Shown here: in pieces, positions 37,117-47,290 of the stretch | Layout: each line of letters begins with the position of its first letter | How positions within the stretch are numbered: position 1 is the first letter of the stretch | From: Schistosoma haematobium | Lineage: Eukaryota; Platyhelminthes; Trematoda; Strigeidida; Schistosomatidae | Direction of reading: 5' to 3' | Length of the DNA: 64,000 nt | Assembly (NCBI RefSeq): GCF_000699445.3 | Contig: NC_067198.1 | Coordinates: forward strand, 35,740,536 to 35,804,535 | The notes under the pieces: model-generated | Seen by the model: only the letters and a program-made list of their open reading frames with translations | Databases searched by the model: none | Told to the model about the DNA's origin: nothing | Program-made: the position numbers and the translations under genes

Positions 37117-40100
37117 GTGAGTAATCTATCCTGTTTATTTTTATATTATTTATTTTAAAAGTATATTAATACTATATTTATGAGAATGTTTTATATATTA
37201 TACAAGGTGATTTTAATTATCATATGTTGTCACTCTCTTAATAATTTAAATCAGTATAGGGATTTGTTGATATGATGGTATTTTCAAAGTTGAATTCACT
37301 GGTCGATCTAAGCTAGATCACCACTGAAAACCTGGAGGCACTAGACGGCCGTTTTATGTCATAGTATGGGACTCCTCACCAGTGAACACTCACGATCTTC
37401 TACACCAGAAATGGAACACGGAACTTTCGATCTCACACGCGAATATTTAACCGCTAGCCCACTGATCCGGCATCTAACTTCAATCGATCCGTGATCCTGT
37501 GCAACCCTTCATCCATTGTCTGAGATGGATAACTGTCTCACACCCGACATGGATTGATTTAATTGGTCATGGCTTCTCACTAGAACTCCAGGAGCTCCAT
37601 GTTGAACCTAGTCTCTGGTGAGCACATGATTGTTATCAGAATGGTCATTTGTGGAGATTGTAGTATTTTCCTAGTTGCATTCACTGGTGAGGAGTCCCAT
37701 ACTGAGACGAGATGACTATCCAGTGCTTCCAAGTTTCGATTGGTAGTTTAGATTTGATCGACTCATATAATCAGTTAAAATTTAAAAATACATTGTTCAA
37801 TATTTAATTCATTATATGATGAGATAATTTTACGATAAATAATCTAAGTAATATATGAGGTTGATAAGGATGTAAAATTCTTAAACATCAATTATGATAG
37901 AGAAATCATGTGTTATGTCATATATTGATCCAATCTGATTTTCGTTTGTTTGATTTTTGCTGAGTATAATCATATTCAATTGTACTAATTTTGTGTGACG
38001 TTTATTCAATATGACAATTTTGTTTAAACTACTAAATCTTCATAGCTAGTTTGTATAGAAGTGGACAAATACCAGTGATGAAATAGTATTATCTAGTCAA
38101 TTTGTATCAATAAATCTTTTTTTTCTCAGGGAGATTCTCTTTCGGATTAGCTGGGATTATATAAAAGAAAAAGAGGTTTAATATTTTGATAAGGAAATAT
38201 AGGTAAAAGTTACTTTCTATTCAGTTTCGTATTGACTGTTTTAATTTTCTCATTGATGTTTAAGACTACAATTGATCACTCTCTTATCGGCGTATGGACA
38301 TCCTTCGTGGATTGCCTTGATATTGCTTTAATTCACAACTATTGTAAACAGATATGGGTACTGACAAGCAGTGGAATCGTGAATGTGCATTTCGTCCCAT
38401 TTGTGACTCGTCAGTTGGATTATACCTTCATCTTAGAGTTGATGTTCACTCCAGGATTTTAAAATGCAGGTAAATCCAGCTGACGAGTCCCAACTAGGAC
38501 AAAACACACATCCTGGATTCCACTGCTTACCACCATCCATCTTCGCTTACAAGATACTATCGTTATTTCAATTCATCTTAAAGATTGTGTGCAGTCTAGT
38601 AACTCAAACATACTACTATATAGATAATATATTTAACTTAAGACAAAATAAATTCTATTTTCAGTTATTTGTTCAATTATTAATTGATTGTAAAATCTAC
38701 TGATCAACCTTCTCAAAATTTATCTACCACTACTGCTTCATATTAAAAAAATAATAATCCCAATGTAAATCATTTAGATTTAAGTATATTTTGAGAGAAA
38801 AAAAGCAATAAAATGTAAACATATGATTATCATTCTTATTAATCCATTTTATACATTATGTAACAAGTAAAGAACTACCATATACTTTGATGAAATACAT
38901 GAGAAATTTACACAAAAGGTATAACATTATACAAACAACATAGGGCGCGTACGTGGAAGGCTCCAATGTGTAGTTTGGAGCGAGGTTTCAGTAGACCTGG
39001 AACAGTGTTTTGCGCGCTAGAATCGTTGGCTATGGTGACACTTGAGGGGGAAGCCGAAAGAGGAAGTTTAGCGTTGAAATTCGATGTAGGAGGAATAATA
39101 GGAATTGAAGAGGAAGGTTGATTATGAATACAGTGGTCTTGAGTGCTGTTAGAGGTATGAGGGCGGTTATCACTTCCTGGTTGCTCACACCGTGGAAGGG
39201 TTCTTCTAGAGGTGGTCTTAGCGATCTGAGAGCGTGACAGCAGTGCCCAAGGGACAACTGCTTGAGGTCGGTCACACACAACCTTTTTATGGGTAGTTTT
39301 TGTGTTAGCTCCGCACTTGTTGAGACCTTACCGCCACAGACGGATATCCGTGGGATAAGGCGAGGTGTGCATTTTTAGGGTCGACCTTTTCTAACCCCAC
39401 CCCTCCTTGTGGGAAGGCAGCATCGCTGTCATGCTGGTTGTTTGAAGGAAACACCTTACTGCTGTCACACCTCTGTACAGTCAGCAGTACGACTTCACCT
39501 TCGGACCTTGGGTTTGTTGCTTTTAGTCTTACCGCTCTTCAACCGACCTGTCTGACATGGTAGGACCTTGAGGAACGGTTGTTCCAGCCAGTATAGCTCG
39601 GTTGCTTCATCACGATAGGCAAGCCCAACCACCACGTCAAGGTAGCAACAACGGTCGGGATACAAATAACATAAGATAATCTATATGTATTATATTCAAT
39701 CGATTAAAATATACAAATTATTAAGAATAAAATCAAAGCAACCAATATATAAAGAAATAAAAAAACAAAACAAATAAATTAACACTAATCTCTATCTAAT
39801 GTTAATGTAACAGAATGTTAATTTAATAATTTATATTAAATAAATAAATGAATAGAATGATTATTTTTTTTAAAATTCATTTAATATAATTTTCTTTCTT
39901 TAAGAATTTCCCATTTTATAAATAGAAACTGTTTTGTTTTTTTTTGTCCAGAAAAAAATCAATAGTACACTGTAAAAAATGTAGTGGTGATGGTGGTGGT
40001 GGATGTGGTGGTGCTGGAGAATGTTTTCTATATTTATCTCGTAATTTTCAATAGAAAGAGAATTTATTCATTTTCTCTAAGGGATTTATAAGATTGTACA

Positions 40101-43100
40101 ACTTAATACATAAATTGTGTATAAATATTTTATGTGTATTTTCCCAAAGAGTAGATTTTGTTCGTATAAAGAATTTCATCGTTTTGTTTATTATCAGTAT
40201 GAAGCTGTGGAGACTGTTAACTTTTTGATTAAGATCATGAACTGATTGATCTTAAACCACCATTGAAAACCTGAAAGCATTGAACAGCTATTTTCTCCCA
40301 GTATGGAACTCCTCATCCGCGGGACTCGAACCCAGGACCTTCGGTCTGATATGCGAATGCTTAACCCTTTGTTTATGGTCTAATTAAAATTAATGTGGAT
40401 TAATTTATCATTTGGTAAACTTTCAAAATAATATCTCAATATATTAAATCCTACTAAAAATAGGAAGTTATTTTCTAAGAAAAGTTATTCATATATAAAT
40501 GTTTTAAATAATGAATTATTCGTATGTCATTCAAAGATAAACATCTCATCAGTCTACTCAATGAGTTAATAACAAACATTTAGGTGTTGTCAGGTTACCA
40601 TTAAAAACTATAAAACACTGAATAGATGTTTTATTCTAGTACTTGACTATGTAGAAGTATGTGAAAACAACCCTATCAAGGATTTCACAAGTGACATTCA
40701 AATAACTGATTGTCAGCTGAAATATTCTACTGTTCAATAGGTATCCACTTGTCAACATTATTAAAGTAAGAAAATAAATTCTAACAACTACATTACAATA
40801 TAGTCACTAGTCTAAGTTATTCGACATTATGTGAACTTTTTCGGATTGTTAAATGGTTGTAACACATCTTGATAACTAGTTTTAAAGTGTACAATAACAA
40901 AGTTTATTGTTTTTTCCGTTTATATTCTCTTCATTTGCCTTTGCGGAATGAATATGTTTTTTATTTAAGTAAAATACGAACTATATTATCAAATCGATTA
41001 TGTTGTAATGTCATGATATTTAGTTGGGGGTGGTGGAGATTGTTGAATTTAAATGAAATCATGAAACGACTTAACCTAGAACACTATTAGAAACCTGGAA
41101 GAATTAGATGGCTGTTTTGTCCTAGTATAAGGCTCTTCAGCAGTGCTCATCCACGCCACTGCATTCCGGAAACTGAACACAGGACTTTCAGTATTACACG
41201 CGAATATTTAACATCTAGACAACTGAGCTGCCATCCAACGGTGTTAACGCCTAACTTTAAAATAGTCTCACAAATATCTAAATTCTTTCTTCGTCGTCAG
41301 CAAAGCAAATCTAGTACATAGATGTATCAGTTTAACATATTAGACTTAAAATTATGTTATGATCACATTCAGATGATCAAAAAGAAGGTCCTGTTTGAAT
41401 TTCGTAAGTAAACACATCTAGTTAACCTTTGAAATAATTTATAATTGTGTAAATAAATGGCTAAGTCCTCTGAAAAATCAATTTCTCTAAATTAGAAAGG
41501 AAAATTTTGTTTTAAAACTTCTAACTATTGGTTTTGTTTCGGGTTTCTATCTCTCTAGGTTGTCGCCAAACAGATAGCTCTTTATCGTGATCAAACTGGT
41601 AATTCACATCAACGTGATACACATGAACAACAAACAAGTTTGAATCGTGTACAAACATCCTCTAACATTCATTGGTTACAGACATTTACAGAAGCGGTAG
41701 CATCGTCACCGTCGTCAATGGCAACAATAGCTACTACGACTACAACTGCCTTACCTATTGCAGCTACCAACCTGGAACGAAATAGAATTGATGAGCCAAA
41801 AATGAATAAAAATGTAACTACAACTCGAAACACTACTCGTGTATGTAGTACAACTGGATTACATAATCCTACTTTTTGTGATGAAAGAATCAATCCAACG
41901 TTAGTTCATTTATCAACTCATTCTAATTCATTACGATCAATGGTGACAATGATGGACGATAAACAAACAATTACATCTGGTCCACATTGTCGACGATGTC
42001 GTAATCATTCAATAGCTGTTACATGGAAAGGACATAAGAAAACTTGTCCATTTAGAAATTGCCCATGTGATCCATGTCGATTGATTAACGTGAGAAAAGA
42101 TACAGAAAAAACACTTAGGGAAATGGTAAGAAATGACAGTTTTTTATTTTAAGAACTACACCCACCCATCTGAAAAGGGGGATAATTAAATTTTATCTTT
42201 GTGTTTATACATCTATCCATTCAAATATTTATCATTCATTATATTGTATGTTCGCTAAAAATATCATTACCGAAGGATTCAGAATATATTTTTGACAAGA
42301 TAGTTGGAGGCACTAACTAATGAAGAATTTATCCTAGTTGCCTATTGTTAGGAAAGTGTACCTGGGATATTGAAAGAAGTAGTGTTCCCCTAGATAACTC
42401 ATTAGTAAAATCTGTTCATCATTGAATAATATGAGTCCGAATCCCATGGTCAGCATCTCTTTCCTCACTGTCTCCGATACCCCTTAGTGACAAATGGTAT
42501 ATAGTCATTGAGAATAAATAGGTGGTGACTACCAGGGGAATCTAAGGCTTATATCCCGTCCTATTTGGAACTCTCCAGCTAGATGTAGTTACATTGTGCT
42601 GTTTATGTTCACAGTAGGACATGAAAACCATAATTTTCTCTTCAAACTCCAATAAATTGTCGGCTGAGCTGTTGGATTTCATTTCTGCCAATGATTCATC
42701 TATTCTAAAGGATTTGTAAAACATGGATATGTCGAAGAACTTCTCACATGGTACACATGTCAACAAAGATTGATCAAAATTTATTACTGATTACTAACAA
42801 TCCAATAATTTAAATCCTTACTAATAATGATAAGAATGCTAATATAAGATGAAGGAAAGGTGAAATATATCATCGAGATTATTTCTTTCGACCATTTAAC
42901 AATAATATTGATTATATAATAAGCTATCTCCTTAAAATAAACGTACTTAGGGAAAATTTACTCACTTTAATATACGTTACAATAAATGTACTCATTACCA
43001 AATTGATTTATTTTGTGTTTTTTTTTAAAGGTAAGTCATAATGAATTAAAACCCTTCACTAATGTTTTCAAAGAAAATCGTAACAATTATTCAACCCCTA

Positions 43101-43828
43101 AATTGCAATCAATTGTACAAAGTAATTCAACGTTGAATGATACAAATACTCAAACAGAATGTGCATATAAGCCATCAACTAATCTATATAGCAATAATAA
43201 TAATAATAATAAAATCAATGTAAATCATCCTAATGGAAATGAAAAAATCGGAGAGAATTTAATCAATCAACAAACAAATGAAAGTTTATTATTATCAAGA
43301 CCACCTAAATCATCACCATGTTTAACACAATTATTACATGATAATCTCAGCAACAACGATAATAATAGTAATAGTAATAATAATAATAATAATAATAGTC
43401 TATTCGTGAATACAACCCGTTCACAATTAAGTCATAAAATAAATTCACGATCAAATTCTATCGATTCAATTTTATCACAAAATAGTTCAGAGAATTATCT
43501 TAATGAATCATTATTACCTACATCTTCTTATCAATTATCAACAACACTTTTTAATGGGAATCATGTAAAAGAACAAACAAAAACAATAACACCATTAAAA
43601 AATTCAAATCTTTTAACTGTTCGTGATATAAATCATCTTTCATCATCGGATTGGTGGATTCAATCAACAAATTTATTACATAATATACCAACTACTTTAA
43701 CATCAGTATTATCACCATCATCATTATCAATTTCTGTAAATCATCCTGTACAGAATCAATTGACTACTATGAATTCAATTGATTGTGTACAATATGATAC
43801 AAGTTTAGGATATATTCATCAAAAAATC

Positions 43829-43871
<43 letters not shown>

Positions 43872-45463
43872 GTACAGAATTTGATTCTGCAATCACAACA
43901 GATTTTTCACAATTGAACTCAATAGAAGATTATTATGAGTCACCAATTCTAAAAAGTGGTTTAACCAATGAAGCCAATGTTAATTTTCATTATAATGATA
44001 ATGATAAAAATTATTATTATGATAATTCTGATTATTTCGGTCCTACTATTGATTTTAGAAATCCATCGCCTTATTTGTACAGAATAAATCGATCTCAAGC
44101 ATACAATCCCACAACAAATAATTTGAATAGTAATATAAACACACCTGTTAATAATAATAACAATTGTGCTAATCATAGTAATAACCCCATGAATAATAAA
44201 TTCGGCTCATATTTCACATCACAATTACCTAGCGAAACCGCTTTCTATTGTCCTGAACGCGTTTCAGCCGTGGCTGCAGCAGCTGCAGCCGCTGCGGCGA
44301 TGGTTGCAATGACACCGGCTATCAGTAATTCGCCAAGACGATGTTCTCATCATCATTACCATCATCATCATTGTCACGCACATACACATTGTCATATTAA
44401 TCAAAATTTTCGAGAAGATATTCAACAACGACATGGACAAGACAATATAGATGATGACTATGATGATGAAGAGGATGATGTTGTTGATAATGACGACTTA
44501 TTGAATGAAGCAAATACTATGGATGCTAAACGTTATCATCATTATCACCATATGTACAATCAACCCGCCTCAATTCAGCATCAACATCACAAACCTTACG
44601 AAACATTAGATCCTGAGTTATATTCAAATTTAGGACAAAATAGAACAATTAGAGAAGAATGTCCTCCTATTGACAGTGAGATTCATGTACCATCAATGGA
44701 TAAAACATGCATAATAACTGGAAATTCACTACCTTATATTGATGAGTATCAAGGTTCACCAGTAGAACACTATTCAAGGTTTAACAGATCACCAAGAGAA
44801 TGGATAAATAAAGAAACAGATGATATTCGAATATCTCAAGAAGAATTAACAACACTAATACGACATACTGGTAATAATAGCAGAAAACATGAGTTACCAC
44901 TAACCACAACATTCCAACCAGTTTCTTCCACTAATTATATGTCCTTAGCATTTAATCAACTTGCTGTAGACAAGTTTCATGATCCAAATTTAAATACAGT
45001 TTCATCGGCTTCATCATTTATGCCTCCCGAAGTAAATAGTAGTTTACCAGTTTCTTTTCCGCGCCTTCCTACGAATATACCCGCATCACGAACCCTGGAT
45101 TATTCAAATACAATATGGCGAAATTATTCTAATCTTAAAATGAATAATCTGTTTTCTGATACGAACACACAAATCAATATATCTGATAATACTCATGCTA
45201 GTGATGATAGCATTGATGATGAAGATAATGATAAACAGCCAAACTCAAGAGTCTCATTAAATCATTCAAAATTGGAATATTCAAGACACATTAATAATCA
45301 GTCTGAACATGGTAGTGATGTGAATTTGTCAGCTTGGTCATTGCTGCAGTTTAGTAATGATAATAATCAAGCAATGATCGATAATAATAATAATAATCAT
45401 TCAAATATATTGATGAGCAGTGGGAATGTTGAATCAACCAATAGGATTAGAGATGAAAATTAA
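36073..45463 (+). CDS. Two-DM-domain doublesex/mab-3-related (DMRT) transcription factor, three exons
   Basis: Joined exons 36073-37116, 41559-42125 and 43031-45463 give 1347 residues. DM domains bind DNA in the minor groove through an intertwined zinc module and a following recognition helix. DMRT proteins act in the nucleus and often control male differentiation. DM1 has ligands Cys311, Cys314, His317, His326, Cys330, Cys335, Cys337 and Cys340, and its helix continues across intron 1 (QGRK|VVAKQIALYRDQ). DM2 has Cys492, Cys495, His498, His507, Cys511, Cys516, Cys518 and Cys521. Spacing is identical in both. Residues 222-249 are all Thr, and there are Asn, Ser, His, Ala and acidic tracts. 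No DMA domain is seen. Both introns are GT-AG and phase 0. Two DM domains recall C. elegans MAB-3; orthology is not established. The size is large for the family. Confidence 0.92.
36737..36819 (+). repeat. Coding (ACT)n microsatellite
   Basis: Encodes Thr222-Thr249. The first two thirds are uninterrupted ACT; the last third uses mixed ACC, ACA and ACG codons. The mix suggests an old Thr tract with a recently expanded ACT part. Confidence 0.9.
37283..37770. mobile_element. Inverted hammerhead SINE pair in intron 1
   Basis: From 37680 down to 37283 the minus strand holds a full unit: tail, body (CTCCTGGAGTTCTAGTGAGA), head (GGGCTAGCGGTTAAATATTC) and ribozyme (core at 37372-37380). At 37685-37770 a second ribozyme and tail lie on the plus strand. 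Both cores carry C3 to G (GGTGAGGAG). GAAA is also damaged in both (CATAAAAC and CGAGAT). Confidence 0.75.
38235..38452 (-). mobile_element. Sm-alpha-type repeat with intact-core hammerhead
   Basis: The minus strand has the ribozyme at 38427-38366 (CTGACGAG at 38414-38407, GAAA at 38393-38390, triplet AUU), then CTTGTCAGT..., TTTACAATAGTTGTGAATTAA, GCAATATCAAGGCAATCCAC and GATCAATTGTAGTC, the usual Sm-alpha order. Core nucleotides match the hammerhead consensus, but stem I next to the core has mismatches, so activity is uncertain. The plus-strand frame 38232-38462 is a shadow. Confidence 0.75.
38453..38570 (+). mobile_element. Sm-alpha-type hammerhead, plus copy
   Basis: CAGGTAAATCCAG, CTGACGAG (38479-38486), GTCC/GGAC stem II, then AAAA where GAAA is required, and CCTGGATTCCACTGC. 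Stem I is a perfect ATCCAG/CTGGAT. G12 to A should inactivate it. It is truncated shortly after CATCCATCTTCGCTTAC. It forms an inverted pair with the copy just upstream, 38 bp away. Confidence 0.75.
38935..39665 (-). pseudogene. CR1-like non-LTR retrotransposon, 5' region
   Basis: A GC-rich block, sharply different from the flanks. On the minus strand, 39279-38935 encodes a Pro/Ser-rich stretch ending in KPRSKLHIGAFHVRALC, the start of the endonuclease domain in schistosome CR1-like elements. The coding match breaks off there and unrelated AT-rich DNA follows. 39290-39665 looks like the GC-rich 5' leader (ends GACCGTTGTTGCTACC on minus). Truncation at the 3' side is unusual for LINE-type elements, which normally lose the 5' end. 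No reverse transcriptase remains. Confidence 0.7.
40200..40375 (-). mobile_element. Hammerhead SINE in intron 1
   Basis: The minus strand shows GGGTTAAGCATTCGC..., a perfect-looking B box GGTTCGAGTCC within CCTGGGTTCGAGTCCCGCGG, then ATGAGGAGTTCCATACTGGG-AGAAAATAGC, then the tail. The segment between B box and ribozyme is deleted, and the core start is lost. Confidence 0.75.
41068..41258 (-). mobile_element. Hammerhead SINE in intron 1
   Basis: The minus strand contains AACACCGTTGGATGGCAGCTC, an eroded head, then AGCACTGCTGAAGAGCC-TTATACTAGGACAAAACAGCC. The core strand CTGAAGAG is acceptable (position 7 is free), but GAAA is AAAA, so it is predicted inactive. It lies 300 bp before the exon 2 acceptor. 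Confidence 0.7.
41559..42125 (+). CDS. DM gene exon 2 (189 codons)
   Basis: It begins VVAKQIALYRDQ, which completes the DM1 recognition helix in the correct frame. A Thr/Ala/Ser-rich linker follows, and the exon ends with DM2 (residues 491-537, all eight zinc ligands; WKGHKKTCPFRNCPCDPC). Acceptor TCTCTAG|GTT, donor ATG|GTAAGA. Length 567 with phase 0 at both ends, so skipping keeps frame. After the last Cys, DM2 reads RLINVRKDTEKTLREM and lacks the usual RQ-x-VMA helix signature. Confidence 0.92.
42126..43030 (+). other. DM gene intron 2 (905 bp)
   Basis: GTAAGA donor and a T-rich TTTTTTTTTAAAG acceptor. 42550-42600 holds a decayed minus-strand Sm-alpha hammerhead (CCCGTCCTATTTGGAACTC, CCAGCTAGATGTA). 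If retained, the frame stops after eight extra codons at 42152. Confidence 0.85.
43031..45463 (+). CDS. DM gene exon 3 (810 codons plus stop)
   Basis: A C-terminal region without recognised domain, rich in Asn, Ser, His and Asp. It includes an AAT-encoded Asn run (about residues 804-818), an Ala run near 950, a His/Cys cluster near 975-995 (HHHYHHHHCHAHTHCH) and an acidic patch near 1010-1030. Short conserved-looking islands such as SSDWWIQSTNLL and LSAWSLLQFSN may be interaction motifs (inference). The first residues VSHNELKPF continue DM2. The terminal stop is TAA. Confidence 0.88.
43831..43873 (+). repeat. Coding (AAT)n microsatellite
   Basis: An uninterrupted AAT array coding for about 14 Asn in exon 3. 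Likely length-polymorphic. Confidence 0.9.
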
Positions 45464-45648
45464 ATAATGAACGGATGATTTGACTTTTCAAGTGTAAGTC
45501 AAATAATTTACTTTTATAATATTGTTTTTATTAATTTTCTTGATTCTCTTCTAATTTAGGGTCATATAAAACCTTTAATCGAACAATTCAGTATAACAAA
45601 AATTTGTGTTTTATTAGTAATTTGGATTATGTAATTGTGTAAATATGG

Positions 45649-45654
45649 AATAAA
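45649..45654 (+). terminator. Polyadenylation signal AATAAA
   Basis: The canonical hexamer lies 186 nt after the DM-gene stop codon; it is the nearest AATAAA in the probable 3' UTR. Confidence 0.6.
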
Positions 45655-46934
45655 GAAACAAATCAGTTCTAGTATTATTCAATCAACTATATAATTAATA
45701 GTTAAATTCATAGCTATGAAGGAATGCTAACCCCACTAAGACAGAATTAGAATCAATTTTTGTCACTCCTTATTTGACTTGGATAACTTCTATGACTTTG
45801 AACTGTAAAGTTGTTTCAACTCCTAAAATCCAAAGAAGTGCAATTTACCCTATTTGATACACGTCCAATAATCAACGAGAAAAGTAGTTGGTTCTTGTTT
45901 TAAATCAACAGGGTAAAATAGAAATATTTTATGTAACGAGTATTTCATTGATATATAAACGTTAACCTGACCAATGTTTGTTGGGAAAATACACTCTATC
46001 AAGATGAGACTGTCAGAATAAAATTCATCGCTATTCTCAACAAACATACGAGAAATAACTGACACTATATGTTTGTGTCGTTTGCTGAAAAGACGTCTTT
46101 GTTATTAAAGTATTCGGATATTGAGTTCTCTCCTCGAACCATACTCCAACTGCTCTTGTTTGGGCAGTCGATTAGTATAATTAATAAACACACTAAAATG
46201 TACCCTAGAGCTGAGTAAATGAACTTGAGCGTGGTAAATGAGTTATAATTTACATTGTCAACTTTTTGATGTATCTACACTAAGTGACTACACCAAGTGA
46301 CTTAAATTTGGTTAGGTGATTGACAGAATGAAATCAGATTAATAAAACTTCAGTTAAGATTAACAGTTCAGTGGTCACTTAATATGTAAGTCATTCTCTA
46401 GTTGATAATTTTATATAGATTGGATTATTATCTTTAGATATAAACTAGGTGGTTACAAAATCTTACAGATGTGTTAATACTATATTATAGTATACTACGA
46501 TACAAAACATAACCCCCTTGATCCATATACTCACATATACAACATACACAGTTACTAGTGTGTTATGAAGCATAAAATAATCTAACCACTCTACAAATTT
46601 TTCCTAATATATAGGTATATTCTTATTTGATTCTTCACGAAATAAGTTGTCTCATCTACTTCACTGACCATCACTGAACTCTTGGTATAAAAACCATTAC
46701 ACACAAACACTGACTTTCCTATCTAATATGGCGTCCTTTTCATATTGGTAACTAATGCCATCATTAAGCAGTGATGTTATAGAGCTGATTGGTCATACAG
46801 TTATGTGTTGTTGTTGTGTTAATGTGTTTTCTTCGTCAGGTGACAAATCGAAATTCAATTCCTTTTTTGTCATGGTTTATTTTTTAAGAACACAAAACAA
46901 AAATGTAACAAACGAATAAATGAAGAGGGATTAA
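45655..46934. other. AT-rich non-coding DNA downstream of the DM gene
   Basis: No gene or named repeat seen. Confidence 0.4.
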
Positions 46935-47290
46935 CGTCCAGAGAACATGTGGGTATGTTGCTGCCCATTGACAGCATTTCCACAGTTCTCATTGTAAATT
47001 TGATAAAGAAAAACCAGGAAAGGGAGAGGTTGCTTTATGATTGTTGTTTTATTATTTGGCCAACAGCGGAAATCGAGATACGCGTTTCATTCTACTTAGA
47101 ACTCGTTAGCCAGATCCATCTAAAATACTAGTGTTTACACTAATACTTGAACTCAGTAGTTGTCGCTAACTACCCAACGCTGAGTCACTGAGTCCGGATA
47201 GTCATCAAATTCTTCAGTAAATATAAAGGTGTTTATGGAATGCATATATGGCAACAGGGAATGATCAATTACAACGATAAGCAGTTGTTC
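46935..47290 (-). repeat. Decayed Sm-alpha-type repeat
   Basis: The minus strand of 47070-47120 reads AGATGGATCTGGCTAACGAG-TTC ... AGAATGAAACGCG, a hammerhead layout with G5 to A in the core. Further along, GGAATGCATATATGGCAA and GATCAATTAC recall the Sm-alpha 3' end, in the opposite orientation. Confidence 0.4.

Larger units (their letters stand above)
37117..41558 (+). other. DM gene intron 1 (4442 bp)
   Basis: GTGAGT donor at 37117 and a pyrimidine-rich TTTCTATCTCTCTAG acceptor ending 41558. The intron splits DM1 after its last zinc ligand. It is filled with mobile DNA: hammerhead SINEs (37283-37770, 40200-40375, 41068-41258), an inverted Sm-alpha pair (38235-38560) and a CR1-like fragment (38935-39665). 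Confidence 0.88.

Noticed and set aside
39030..39281. Alternative minus-strand frame in the GC-rich block
   Set aside because: The neighbouring frame ends in the recognisable KLHIGAFHVR endonuclease start; this one has no domain.
43961..44176. Ile-rich minus-strand frame inside exon 3
   Set aside because: Shadow of the AAT/Asn-rich coding strand.
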